Positions 9,913-18,148 of a stretch of 64,000 nt of DNA are shown piece after piece. The notes under the pieces were generated by a model, which was given only the letters and a program-made list of their open reading frames with translations, was not told the origin of the DNA and ran no database searches. Positions within the stretch are counted from its first letter, which is position 1; the number at the start of each line of letters is the position of its first letter. A program made the translations under genes and the position numbers. This DNA is from BMS3ABIN04 sp964553325 (GTDB lineage: Bacteria; Bacteroidota; Ignavibacteria; Ignavibacteriales; Melioribacteraceae), in the NCBI GenBank assembly GCA_964553325.1, contig CAZKKI010000063.1, positions 29,383 to 93,382 of the forward strand, given 5' to 3'.

Positions 9913-11291
9913 CAGTTAGTTCTTTCCAAAATTTGTTCGACAAATTCCTCCATTCTCATTCCGCGGGAGCCCTTAACCAATATAACGGAATTGTTTACGT
10001 TAAATTCTCCCAAATATTTTTTCAGAGACTTTCTGGTTCTGAAATGCAAAACATCGGTTCTACTTTTCGACAATTCCCCCGCTAAATATTTCATAAACTT
10101 TCCGATCGTAAGTACCAATGCCGGTTTCGTTTTTATAATATGCGATTTTAGTTTTTTGTGAAGTTCAACACTTTTCTCACCCAACTCCAGCATATCACCC
10201 AAAACGACTATTTTGTTTTCGTACAGACTAATTATTTTCAGTACGTCCAAAGCTTCCTTAACCGATTGAGGATTGGAATTGTACGTATCGTCAATCAGCG
10301 CATAGTTTTTCTTTACTATTAAATTAAGTCTGCTTTTAACGGGTTTTATTTTTTTCGTTCCGCTCAATATTTCATTTTTCCTTACTCCCAACTTCAAAGC
10401 AATGGCAACAGCGGCTAAGTAATTCTTTGCATTCGAAGAACCGAGCAGAGGGAGTTCAACCGATATGCTTTTACCCAAACCCTTTACATTAACTTCAGGT
10501 TTCCCTTCTTTCGTATAACCGGTAATTTTACCTTTCACATCCGGGGAGTTTGAAAATCCGTACGTAATGATATTTCCATACTTGTTTTTCCGTTTAGATA
10601 AAACGGGATCATCAACATTAATAAACACGGTTCCGTTTAATTTATCGGTAATTTCCAGCAAAGCCGATTTTTCTTTGAAAACCCCGCTTTTGTTTTTCAG
10701 ATATTTTATATGTGACTCACCAATATTCGTAATTGTCGAAAATCCGGGTTCGGCAATTTTCGCAGTGTATTCTATTTCCCCGAAATGATTTGTACCGTGC
10801 TCCAAAACCAAAACTTCCGTTTTTTCATTTGCGGACAGAATTGTTAACGGAACACCAATCTGATTGTTGTTGTTGCTAATCGTTTTCGTTACTTTGTATC
10901 TTTCACCCAACAAAACCGCAAGTATTTCTTTTGTGGTTGTTTTTCCGTTGCTGCCGGTTATCGAAACGACCTTTCCTTTTAACTTTCTTCTCCATAAAAG
11001 AGCTATATTGCCGTAAGCCTTAAGGGTATTTTTTACCGCGACGACCGGGATTTCCAAATCTTCGAATTCATTAAGTTTTTTTCTGTTAACAACCACTGCA
11101 CCGGCGCCGTTCTTTACGGCCTCCCGAACGAAATCGTGTCCATCGAATCTGTTTCCTTTGATAGCTACAAACATTGAACCTTTTTTTACCTTTCTTGAAT
11201 CTATTGTTACCTTGCTTACCGGCTTAAATTCATCCGGATTAAAAATTTCGGCTGTCTCCACTTCGAATATGTCGTTAATCGTTAATCTCAA
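9912..11291 (-). CDS. murF: UDP-N-acetylmuramoyl-tripeptide--D-Ala-D-Ala ligase MurF
   Basis: Ligase that adds D-Ala-D-Ala to the UDP-MurNAc-tripeptide. The 459-residue protein contains the uridine-binding N-terminal domain (VTIDSRKVKKGSMFVAIKG), the P-loop GSNGKTTT (113-120), the EHGTNHFGEI motif and DDTYNSNPQS. The most upstream plausible start is TTG at 11291, four bases after the murE stop; no ATG exists in the first 38 codons, so a TTG start fed by translational coupling is likely. Confidence 0.97.
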   Translation of the reverse strand: MRLTINDIFEVETAEIFNPDEFKPVSKVTIDSRKVKKGSMFVAIKGNRFDGHDFVREAVKNGAGAVVVNRKKLNEFEDLEIPVVAVKNTLKAYGNIALLWRRKLKGKVVSITGSNGKTTTKEILAVLLGERYKVTKTISNNNNQIGVPLTILSANEKTEVLVLEHGTNHFGEIEYTAKIAEPGFSTITNIGESHIKYLKNKSGVFKEKSALLEITDKLNGTVFINVDDPVLSKRKNKYGNIITYGFSNSPDVKGKITGYTKEGKPEVNVKGLGKSISVELPLLGSSNAKNYLAAVAIALKLGVRKNEILSGTKKIKPVKSRLNLIVKKNYALIDDTYNSNPQSVKEALDVLKIISLYENKIVVLGDMLELGEKSVELHKKLKSHIIKTKPALVLTIGKFMKYLAGELSKSRTDVLHFRTRKSLKKYLGEFNVNNSVILVKGSRGMRMEEFVEQILERTN

Positions 11292-11294
11292 ATT

Positions 11295-12758
11295 TCAACT
11301 TAAATATTTTAATACTGTATCTTTATCGGAAAAATATTTTCTTTCGCCTTTAATTTCCTGGTAGTTTTCGTGTCCTTTACCGGCAACCAGAACGACGGCA
11401 TTTTCGGGTGAGTTAATCACCGCATCCCGTATTGCTTGCTCTCTGTCTTCAATAACTTTATGGTTTTCTTTCTTCATTCCGCTTTTAATTTCCTCGATAA
11501 TCGTCATCGGATCTTCAGAGCGAGGATTATCGGAGGTGATAATTACGAAATCGCTTAATTCTTCGGCAATTTTTCCCATTACCGGCCGTTTTTGTCTATC
11601 GCGATCTCCCCCGCAACCAAATACCGTATAAACTTTTCTTTCATCTTTCACTATATGTCGAATTGCCAAAAGCGCTTCTTTTAAACTGTCGGCAGTATGT
11701 GAATAGTCAATTATAATTTTCTTTTCTCCTTTTCCAATTACTTCGAATCTACCGGGCACTTGCGGTGTTTGATTTATTCCTTCTATTACTTTTCCGGCAT
11801 CAAATCCCGCCAGTATTAAAGTGGCCAGAGCTGCAGTCGCATTATATGCATTAAATTTTCCGATTAATTTCGTTTCGACGGAAAAAGATTTTCGATCAAA
11901 CGACACCGTTAACTTTGTCCCGCTTAAATCATATTCTATGTCTTTCATTTGAAAGTCGGCATTGTTGCTTGTACCGTAAGTTTTTACGGACGCATTTGTT
12001 TCTTCAATCATCCGTTTCCAATTTTCATCATCCGCGTTAACAACAGCAGTAGCATCGGATTTCAAAAACGTGAAGAACGACTTTTTAGTTTCAAAATAAT
12101 CTTCAAAAGTTTTGTGAAAATCCATGTGATCGGACGTGATATTTGTAAACACTCCGAAATCAAAATCCAAATAATCGATTCGATGAAGAGCAATTGAATG
12201 TGATGAAACTTCCATAATACAATATTCACACCCAACTTTAACCATCTCGTTCATCAAGTAGTTAATTTTATTAGCTTCGGGAGTAGTAAGTTTAGATGAA
12301 TATTCTTTATCGCCTACGATATATTTGTTTGTTCCAATCAATCCGCTTTTAATTTCCAACTTGTCCAAAACACTTTTGACGAAATAAGAAGTTGTTGTTT
12401 TCCCTTTTGTACCGGTAATACCGATCAATTTCAATTTTTCGGACGGACGGTTATAAAACACGTGAGAAATTTCGGCAAGTGCCGCTCTGCTGTTTTCTAC
12501 AATAATCCGGGCAAAGTTGTGTCTTTCGGCAAATCCTTCCGGAATCGCTTCCTTATCTTCTATTACAACGGCGGTGGCACCATTGGAAATAGCATTCCCG
12601 ATAAATTTATGCCCGTCCGTTTTAAAACCCTTAATTGCCACAAACATCGAGTTTTTATTTGCTTCCCTCGAATCGATTACAATATTTTTAATTTCCGTGT
12701 CAATCATTCCGGTTACTTGAATTACCTTGATATTATTTAGCAAATCGCTCAGTTTCAT
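11295..12758 (-). CDS. murE: UDP-N-acetylmuramoyl-L-Ala-D-Glu--meso-DAP ligase MurE
   Basis: Adds the third stem-peptide residue. The 487-residue protein has the IDSREANKNSMFVAIKG uridine-binding motif, P-loop GTKGKTT (116-122), and the amino-acid-selecting motif DNPR (410-413) followed by SEDP. In characterised MurE enzymes DNPR goes with meso-diaminopimelate rather than lysine, so the cell wall is inferred to be of the DAP type. Its start shares a base with the ftsI stop. Confidence 0.97.
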   Translation of the reverse strand: MKLSDLLNNIKVIQVTGMIDTEIKNIVIDSREANKNSMFVAIKGFKTDGHKFIGNAISNGATAVVIEDKEAIPEGFAERHNFARIIVENSRAALAEISHVFYNRPSEKLKLIGITGTKGKTTTSYFVKSVLDKLEIKSGLIGTNKYIVGDKEYSSKLTTPEANKINYLMNEMVKVGCEYCIMEVSSHSIALHRIDYLDFDFGVFTNITSDHMDFHKTFEDYFETKKSFFTFLKSDATAVVNADDENWKRMIEETNASVKTYGTSNNADFQMKDIEYDLSGTKLTVSFDRKSFSVETKLIGKFNAYNATAALATLILAGFDAGKVIEGINQTPQVPGRFEVIGKGEKKIIIDYSHTADSLKEALLAIRHIVKDERKVYTVFGCGGDRDRQKRPVMGKIAEELSDFVIITSDNPRSEDPMTIIEEIKSGMKKENHKVIEDREQAIRDAVINSPENAVVLVAGKGHENYQEIKGERKYFSDKDTVLKYLS

Positions 12759-14779
12759 TAGTTTATAATCACTCCGTCCGGCACGTTGTCCATTTTACAT
12801 TTTAAAACGCAAGTCATTTTTCCGTTTATTTTTGTACCGGCTTTAATGCTTTGATCAACCACTTTACCGTTGCCTATAATCTTATACTTTATTTTCAGCT
12901 TGCTTAAAATTGCTATTGCTTCCCTCATCGATTTGTTTTTTAAATCGGGCATTTCATTTAAGTTTAATTTTTCAAGTTTCGAATTATGTGAAATTTTCCT
13001 TTCCGCACCCGGATTCAAGAACCCTTCGTATTTATTTTCTTTTTCCGTATCGGCAATTAACTTTGTAATTTTGGTTTTACTCCGTCTTATTTCTTTCTTT
13101 TCAAACTCTAAGTTCAAATCAATATCAACAATTCTTTTCATAACGTTTTTAAATATCGGTGCGGCTACTTGACCTCCGTAACGGCCAATTTCTGGTGAAT
13201 CGACCAAAATCAAACAGAGCAATTTGGGATTGTCCGCCGGAAGAAATCCTATAAACGAAGAATTATACAATCTGTTCGAATATCTTCCGTTTATTAATTT
13301 TTGCGACGTTCCGGTTTTTCCACCTACAAGAACATTATCCAATTGCGCCAACTGCGCAGTACCGTTTTCCACAACACCTACAAGCATATTTTTAATTTGT
13401 TCGGAAGTGTTTTCGCTAATAACTTTTCTTATTTCCTTTTTGCCGTTTGAAAAAACCGTTCTTCCCTCGTCATCAATTATTTTTTTTACCGTAAAGGGGC
13501 GGAGCAAGTATCCACCATTTACCAAAGCGGAATAAGCCATCACCATTTGAACGGGAGTTACCGAAATTTCATAACCGTGAGCGATGAATGCTTTGGATAT
13601 TGCCGAGTATGACATTGGCTTTTTGAGCATTCCTTTGGCTTCACCCGGTAAATCGACTTCCGTGAAGTTTCCGAATCCGAAGTCTCTTAGACCCTTGTAA
13701 AAAAGCCTGTTATTAATTCTATCACTTAATTTGACAATCCCGATATTACTCGAATGTTCAATAATTTCCGAAACCGTTAACTTTTTATATTTATGTGTAT
13801 CGTGAATGGTTGCTCCTTTGATTCGATATTTTCCGTTTTCGGTATTGATTGTTTCATAAGGTTTTGCCAACCCGTGTTCCAAAAGCAATGCAACAACAAT
13901 CGGTTTCATTGTTGAGCCGGGCTCGTAAGTGTCGCTTATTGCGCGGTTACGTCTGTTTTTCTCCGGGTACTTTCCATATTTCGAAGGATGAAAATCGGGC
14001 AAATTTACAAGCGACAATATTTCACCAGTATTCGGATTAATTATAATTCCAACTCCCGCTTTTCCCTTATACTTTTTCAAACCCTTTGCTAATTCCTCTC
14101 TCAATATTTTCTGATAACTTTTATTAACCGTAAGAACAACTTCATACCCCGATTGCGGATCTAACGACTGCTCATACAAAACAGTTACTTTCTTCCCTCT
14201 TGCATCTTGCTCGGTTACCAAATATCCGTCTTTACCCAAAAGATATTTGTTATATAATTTTTCAATTCCGTCTATACCTTTTAGTTGTCTATCAACCGCT
14301 CCGATAATGTGTGCGGTAATATTTTCGTATGGATAAATCCGCGTATAATCCTGAATTTTATAAAATCCGTTAGCAACGAAATCTTCCAAAAGTCTGGCTT
14401 TTTCTTGACTAACTTTTCTCTCCAAAATTATATTTCCTTTACCCCGTTTAATTTTGTTTATATAATACGAGGGTTTTTTGCCAAATAATTTCGATAATTT
14501 ATTCGCTATTTTTTTTCTGTCCTTTTTATATCTTCCGTTCAACATTCTGCAATCGGCGTACAAAGTATTGTCTTGTTTCGTGTATGCTAAAATTTCACCG
14601 TTTCTATCAAGTATAATTCCCCTTTCGGCCTTAAGTGTAATTATTTTATTTTGTTGCTTATCTGCTTGCGATTTATATTTTTGATGCCCCGAAATTTGAA
14701 TAATAAAAAGTCGGGCTACGAGCAGTCCGAACAAAACAATTACAAAACCGGTAAGAAATAGCGCACGGTTATTAATCAT
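12758..14779 (-). CDS. ftsI: Penicillin-binding protein FtsI/PBP3-type transpeptidase with PASTA domain
   Basis: Class B septal D,D-transpeptidase that crosslinks peptidoglycan made by FtsW. The 673 residues comprise a membrane anchor (about 5-25), a pedestal/dimerisation domain, and a transpeptidase domain with the catalytic SxxK at S289 (GSTMK), SxN at S343 (SSN) and KTG at K488. A single PASTA-like domain follows near residue 610 (MPDLKNKSMREAIAILSK). A PASTA tail on the septal PBP is common in Bacteroidota and Firmicutes but absent in E. coli FtsI. The start overlaps the ftsL-like gene by eight bases. Confidence 0.96.
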   Translation of the reverse strand: MINNRALFLTGFVIVLFGLLVARLFIIQISGHQKYKSQADKQQNKIITLKAERGIILDRNGEILAYTKQDNTLYADCRMLNGRYKKDRKKIANKLSKLFGKKPSYYINKIKRGKGNIILERKVSQEKARLLEDFVANGFYKIQDYTRIYPYENITAHIIGAVDRQLKGIDGIEKLYNKYLLGKDGYLVTEQDARGKKVTVLYEQSLDPQSGYEVVLTVNKSYQKILREELAKGLKKYKGKAGVGIIINPNTGEILSLVNLPDFHPSKYGKYPEKNRRNRAISDTYEPGSTMKPIVVALLLEHGLAKPYETINTENGKYRIKGATIHDTHKYKKLTVSEIIEHSSNIGIVKLSDRINNRLFYKGLRDFGFGNFTEVDLPGEAKGMLKKPMSYSAISKAFIAHGYEISVTPVQMVMAYSALVNGGYLLRPFTVKKIIDDEGRTVFSNGKKEIRKVISENTSEQIKNMLVGVVENGTAQLAQLDNVLVGGKTGTSQKLINGRYSNRLYNSSFIGFLPADNPKLLCLILVDSPEIGRYGGQVAAPIFKNVMKRIVDIDLNLEFEKKEIRRSKTKITKLIADTEKENKYEGFLNPGAERKISHNSKLEKLNLNEMPDLKNKSMREAIAILSKLKIKYKIIGNGKVVDQSIKAGTKINGKMTCVLKCKMDNVPDGVIIN

Positions 14780-15095
14780 ACTTCTTTTCTACAATTTCTT
14801 TAATCAGTTCGACTTTACTTTCGTTAATATTGATTTTATTTAAATTGTTTATTTTAACAAGTCCCAACTTAAATGCCTTGGGAATGATCACTTCTTCCGA
14901 AGATAATTTTTGAACTTCAACTTGTTTTGCTTCCAAACGATCATTTAAATCGTTCAATAAAAATTGTTTTTCATTTTTCAACGAGTTAAGCTTTTCTATT
15001 TCGTTAATTGAGTATAAATGAACAAATAATAACGGCGTAATCGTGAGAACGGCAATGAGTAATTTTTTCAAAAATGCTTTGTTGTTTTGTTTCAC
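14772..15095 (-). CDS. ftsL: FtsL-like septum protein
   Basis: A 107-residue bitopic protein: a few basic N-terminal residues, one membrane segment (about 8-27), then a coiled-coil-like region rich in Leu, Lys and Glu (about 30-65). This layout and the position between rsmH and ftsI are those of FtsL, a partner of FtsQ and FtsB in the divisome; primary sequence is too divergent to prove it. The start is GTG at 15095, directly after the rsmH stop, with GGAG eight bases upstream inside rsmH. Confidence 0.72.
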   Translation of the reverse strand: MKQNNKAFLKKLLIAVLTITPLLFVHLYSINEIEKLNSLKNEKQFLLNDLNDRLEAKQVEVQKLSSEEVIIPKAFKLGLVKINNLNKININESKVELIKEIVEKKYD

Positions 15096-16016
15096 CTATA
15101 TTTTCTCCGCTACTCTAAGTTTGGCACTTCTGGCACGTTTATTATTTTTAATTTCTTCCTCTGCCGGAACTACCGGTTTTTTTGTAATTATTTTCACTCT
15201 TTGCTGCTTATCGCATACACATATCGGCGCTTCAGGGGGACAAATACACGATAAAGCTTCATACTTAAAAGTTTCTTTTACTATCCGGTCTTCGAGCGAG
15301 TGACATGAAATTACAACTAATCTCCCGCCGGGTTTCAGCATATCAACGGCATCTGTTAAAAATGATTTCAATTCTTCGAGTTCGTTATTAACATAAATTC
15401 TAAAGGCTTGAAATACTTGAGATAAAATTTTAAATGATCTATATTTCGGAATAACCGCCTCAACGGTTTCCCTCAATTGCAAAGTGGTATTGATTTTTTT
15501 ATGGGCTCTCGTTTCAACAATTTTACGTGCAATTCTACCGGCGTTTTTTAGCTCACCGTAACTTTTTAAGATTTCGATCAGTTTTTCAAGAGGATAATTG
15601 TTAATAATGTACGATGCCGGTTTGCCTTTGGATTTATCCATTCGAAGATCGAGCGGGCTATCGGTTCTGTAAGTAAACCCGAGAGAATCGTCATCGAGCT
15701 GAACCGATGAAACCCCGAGGTCGGCGAAAATTCCATCATAAGCATTAATAAATTGAATCATGGATACTCTTTTAATTTCAGTAAAACCAGTGTTGAATAC
15801 TTTTACTCTGGAATCACCTTTGAACTTTTCTTTGCAATGCTTATATGCTTTTTCATCCTTGTCGGTGCCGACCAAGGTAGCATTGCTATTTAATCTTTTA
15901 AGTATTTCAGAAGCGTGACCTCCGTATCCTATTGTTGCATCAAAATAATTTCCGGACTTATCGGTGATTAAATATTCCAAACTTTCATTCAGAAGAACCG
16001 GAACGTGCAGACTCAT
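15096..16016 (-). CDS. rsmH: 16S rRNA (cytosine-1402-N4)-methyltransferase RsmH
   Basis: SAM-dependent methyltransferase acting on C1402 of 16S rRNA, historically MraW. The 306 residues begin HVPVLLNESLEYL, the standard N-terminus, followed by the SAM loop FDATIGYGGHASEIL (25-39), GIFADLGVSSVQLDD, the LDLRMDKSKG motif and C-terminal VVISCHSLEDRIVK. Length matches the family. ATG overlaps the mraZ stop (ATGA). Confidence 0.98.
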   Translation of the reverse strand: MSLHVPVLLNESLEYLITDKSGNYFDATIGYGGHASEILKRLNSNATLVGTDKDEKAYKHCKEKFKGDSRVKVFNTGFTEIKRVSMIQFINAYDGIFADLGVSSVQLDDDSLGFTYRTDSPLDLRMDKSKGKPASYIINNYPLEKLIEILKSYGELKNAGRIARKIVETRAHKKINTTLQLRETVEAVIPKYRSFKILSQVFQAFRIYVNNELEELKSFLTDAVDMLKPGGRLVVISCHSLEDRIVKETFKYEALSCICPPEAPICVCDKQQRVKIITKKPVVPAEEEIKNNKRARSAKLRVAEKI

Positions 16017-16462
16017 TGTTCTCTAATTTTCATTACTTCACGCGCAATCTCCGAATACGGAACTTTGTTTTCTTGAATATACTTATCGTAAATTTTGGGA
16101 TTCCAAATTTCTATTTTTTTAATTGCTCCGAGTATGAGCACTTCTTTTTCTATTCCTGCAAATTCGATTAAGGATTTCGGTATAAGAATTCTCGATTGCG
16201 AATCGAGTTTATCTTCCGCAGCTTCTTGTAAAAACATCCTTAAAAACATTGCCTCTTTCGGATCGAAAGTGTTTAGTTGGTTTAGTTTATTAACCACAAG
16301 TTCTTTCCACTGATCCAACGGATACAAATCGATACATTGCGCGGTACCTCTGGTCATTACAAAGGAATCGTTCGCTTCGGGGTTAATAAACTTGCGCAGT
16401 TTAGCAGGAATGCTAACCCTTCCTTTTGAATCAATCGAATATTTAAAACTTCCTATAAACAT
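16013..16462 (-). CDS. mraZ: Transcriptional regulator MraZ
   Basis: DNA-binding regulator with two AbrB-like domains that autoregulates the dcw cluster. The 149-residue protein starts MFIGSFKYSIDSKGRVSIPAKLR, the family's normal N-terminus, with the second domain near DSQSRILIPKSLIEF. The frame is open upstream to a TTG at 16540, but that codon lies inside a -35 promoter element and the added 26 residues match nothing in the family, so ATG 16462 is chosen. First gene of the dcw operon. Confidence 0.93.
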   Translation of the reverse strand: MFIGSFKYSIDSKGRVSIPAKLRKFINPEANDSFVMTRGTAQCIDLYPLDQWKELVVNKLNQLNTFDPKEAMFLRMFLQEAAEDKLDSQSRILIPKSLIEFAGIEKEVLILGAIKKIEIWNPKIYDKYIQENKVPYSEIAREVMKIREQ

Positions 16463-16486
16463 AGTTTGACATTTTTTGGGATAATT

Positions 16487-16511
16487 CAACACAATTCCCC
16501 ACGGGATACCA
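16487..16511 (-). promoter_or_regulatory. MraZ-binding direct repeats (three boxes)
   Basis: Reading the minus strand, TGGTA, TGGGG and TGTTG occur at exactly 10-bp steps (16511-16507, 16501-16497, 16491-16487). Known MraZ operators are TGGGN repeats separated by five bases, i.e. the same 10-bp period. The repeats lie just after the -10 element and 24 bp before the mraZ ATG, a position suited to autorepression. The outer boxes are degenerate; MraZ binding is an inference. Confidence 0.6.
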
Positions 16512-16540
16512 AAATAACTGTTTTTTTTGGGGAAAGTCAA
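16512..16540 (-). promoter_or_regulatory. Probable dcw operon promoter
   Basis: On the minus strand TTGACT (16540-16535) is followed after 17 bp by TTATTT (16517-16512). The -35 is good, the -10 weak. Predicted transcription start is about 16505, inside the MraZ repeats, leaving a leader of roughly 40 nt before mraZ. Confidence 0.5.
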
Positions 16541-16662
16541 GTATTTTTTTTAAAATTATTATATTTGATAAATAATGTGACAAGCATTTAAGTTGTTGTG
16601 TTAAAAGCGGTTAAAGTGGAAAATATGACTTACGGACAGAGAATTTACGTATTTTCGGGAAT

Positions 16663-16713
16663 AAAAAAACGGAACCGCACGATTTTACTCCAAATTACGG
16701 GAAGACGGTTCCG
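16663..16713 (-). terminator. Intrinsic terminator after tRNA-Thr
   Basis: CGGAACCG (16670-16677) and CGGTTCCG (16706-16713) form a perfect 8-bp stem with a 28-nt loop. On the minus strand the stem is followed by seven U (16669-16663). It separates the tRNA/ribosomal-protein unit from the mraZ promoter. A shorter T-run on the other side could make it weakly bidirectional. Confidence 0.75.
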
Positions 16714-16740
16714 ATTTTTCTTTAAAATGATTTTTTTTAG

Positions 16741-16813
16741 AGCCATCTAGCGGACTCGAACCGCTGACCTGCTCATTACGAGTGAGCTGCTCTACCAACT
16801 GAGCTAAGATGGC
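16741..16813 (-). tRNA. tRNA-Thr (anticodon CGU)
   Basis: A 73-nt cloverleaf: acceptor GCCATCT pairs with AGATGGC, D-arm GCTC/GAGC with loop AGTTGGTA, anticodon stem GCTCA/TGAGC around loop CTCGTAA, variable loop AGGTC, and T-arm AGCGG/CCGCT around TTCGAGT. The anticodon CGT reads ACG (Thr). The discriminator is T, and CCA is not encoded. It lies 11 bp downstream of the small ribosomal protein gene and is probably co-transcribed with it. Confidence 0.97.
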
Positions 16814-16824
16814 TTAAAAGAAAC

Positions 16825-16920
16825 TTATCTTAATTTCTTTTTGTGTCTGTTTTTTCTTAATCGTTTTTTTCTCTTATGCGTTGCCATTTTGTGGCGTTTT
16901 CTCTTTCGTCCGCAGGGCAT
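16825..16920 (-). CDS. Small basic ribosomal protein, AURKAIP1/mS38 (COX24) family
   Basis: A 31-codon gene from ATG 16920 to TAA 16825, too short for most gene callers. The product is almost entirely Lys, Arg and His and contains KRKRHKMATHKRKKRLRKN, the hallmark of the AURKAIP1/COX24 domain proteins found in Bacteroidota, related to mitochondrial mS38 and mycobacterial bS22 of the small ribosomal subunit. AGGAGA sits six bases before the ATG. It lies 11 bp after the zinc-ribbon TPR gene and just before tRNA-Thr. Confidence 0.87.
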   Translation of the reverse strand: MPCGRKRKRHKMATHKRKKRLRKNRHKKKLR

Positions 16921-16931
16921 AGAAAGTTCTC

Positions 16932-17684
16932 CTAATTATTATTTTCAAGTAATTCTTTTGCTTTTTGACCAATTCGCGAATTCGGGTCAATTTCAATTGC
17001 TTTTTTCCACCAATATTTTGCTTTTTCGGGATTATTGGCGGAGTAATTAACTATTCCCAAATTAAAATTTCCTATTTGATGTTTCGGATTTATGGAAACC
17101 GCTTTCTCCATTATTTCAATCGCTTTATCATAGTTTTCCAATTCGAAATAGCAAACGCCCATATCAATTAACACATCAACATCTTTAGGTTTTTTTGCCA
17201 AGTATTTTTCGTAGTATGTAAGAGCTTTTTTATAAAACCCGTTATCATTTAACAAATGAGCCAACTTGACGGTCGATTCCAAATCTTCAGGATTTTCTTT
17301 AACAATATCTTCGAGATCTTTAATCTGCTGTAAAGTTTTAAGATCCGCTCCTCCGTGACTTTCGGCAAACGAATTGTCTTGCACTTGGGTATTTTGATTT
17401 ACCGGAGTTGTAACCTTAGGCGTATCAAACTGTTCGGAAATTACAAGTAGAAACCCGCTGACCGCGAGAAGAAAAACAATAATTCCGAACAACTGCACGG
17501 ATGAAATCACTTTGGGGCGAGTTGCATTTGCTTTACCGCGAATGTTACCGGAGTTTTTTGGCTTCTGCCCGGTTTTAACATCGGATTGCTTTTGCAATTT
17601 GGTGCCGCATTCGCTACAGAATTTATTATTGTAATCGTTTTCCTTTCCGCAAACAGAACAAACAATCGTTTTATTTTTAGTCAC
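16932..17684 (-). CDS. Zinc-ribbon, membrane-anchored TPR protein
   Basis: A 250-residue protein of unknown specific role. Residues 9-28 form a zinc ribbon with two CxxC pairs (CSVCGKEN...CSECGTKL). A basic stretch leads to one membrane segment near 62-84, and from about 117 there are three or four tetratricopeptide repeats (for example NPEDLESTVKLAHLLNDNGF, KPKDVDVLIDMGVCYFELEN). It is probably a membrane-bound scaffold with the zinc ribbon inside the cell and the TPRs outside. The start is GTG at 17684; no ATG is near. Confidence 0.8.
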   Translation of the reverse strand: MTKNKTIVCSVCGKENDYNNKFCSECGTKLQKQSDVKTGQKPKNSGNIRGKANATRPKVISSVQLFGIIVFLLAVSGFLLVISEQFDTPKVTTPVNQNTQVQDNSFAESHGGADLKTLQQIKDLEDIVKENPEDLESTVKLAHLLNDNGFYKKALTYYEKYLAKKPKDVDVLIDMGVCYFELENYDKAIEIMEKAVSINPKHQIGNFNLGIVNYSANNPEKAKYWWKKAIEIDPNSRIGQKAKELLENNN

Positions 17685-17702
17685 TAAATTCCGTTCCCCG
17701 TT

Positions 17703-18005
17703 TTACAATTCTTTGTTTTTTTCTTTCATTCCACGGTCAACCGTGGCTTTAAAATCCTTTGAAAATTTAAACACCGGAACATAATGTTCGGGTACATAAA
17801 CTTTTTCGCCGGTCCTGGGATTTCGAGCATAACGAGCATTTTTCTTTTTTACCTTATAACTACCGAATCCTCTAATTTCAATTCCGTTTCCTTCTCTCAA
17901 CGCTTGGATAACAGTATTTAGGAATCCCTCGATAATCGCTTCGGTTTCAATTTTTGTTAAACCGGTACCGGAAGCAATTTTTTCAACTATGTCGGCTTTC
18001 GTCAT
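17703..18005 (-). CDS. hup: HU-family nucleoid DNA-binding protein
   Basis: A 100-residue histone-like protein with the HU/IHF fold: helical N-terminus MTKADIVEKIASGTGLTKIE, the GFGSYKVKKKNARYARNPRTGE arm region (GFGxF signature and the Arg-Asn-Pro tip that intercalates in DNA) and a C-terminal helix. The frame continues upstream to a TTG at 18071, but AAGGAGTAATA immediately precedes ATG 18005 and the known family N-terminus, so that start is used. It could be HU or an IHF-like paralogue. Confidence 0.95.
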   Translation of the reverse strand: MTKADIVEKIASGTGLTKIETEAIIEGFLNTVIQALREGNGIEIRGFGSYKVKKKNARYARNPRTGEKVYVPEHYVPVFKFSKDFKATVDRGMKEKNKEL

Positions 18006-18046
18006 TATTACTCCTTCATTGTATGAAAAATTTTTATCAAAGCTGT

Positions 18047-18077
18047 AAAAGATATGAATTTTTTCGAACAAATCAAA
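18047..18077 (-). promoter_or_regulatory. Bacteroidota-type promoter of the HU gene
   Basis: On the minus strand TTTG (18077-18074) is followed after 19 bp by TATCTTTT (18054-18047), close to the TTTG / TAnnTTTG promoter pattern described for Bacteroidota. The start codon is 42 bp downstream of the box. Confidence 0.5.
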
Positions 18078-18084
18078 CGGTAGA

Positions 18085-18123
18085 ATTGATGTAACTTTAA
18101 GTCTTATAAAAAGTTACATCAAT
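18085..18123. terminator. Perfect 14-bp inverted repeat between TPR gene and HU gene
   Basis: ATTGATGTAACTTT (18085-18098) is repeated inverted at 18110-18123 around an 11-nt loop. It begins 26 bp after the end of the upstream TPR gene and just before the HU promoter. A terminator is the simplest reading, although there is no U-tract, so an operator upstream of the HU gene is possible. Confidence 0.5.
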
Positions 18124-18148
18124 CCAAAGTTTGTTTGCCTTTAATATT

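Noticed and set aside
16463..16540. Extended mraZ reading frame from TTG 16540
   Set aside because: The codon is part of the -35 element, the added residues do not fit the family, and the MraZ boxes lie inside it.
18006..18071. Extended HU reading frame from TTG 18071
   Set aside because: A perfect Shine-Dalgarno and the family N-terminus are at ATG 18005; the extension covers the promoter.
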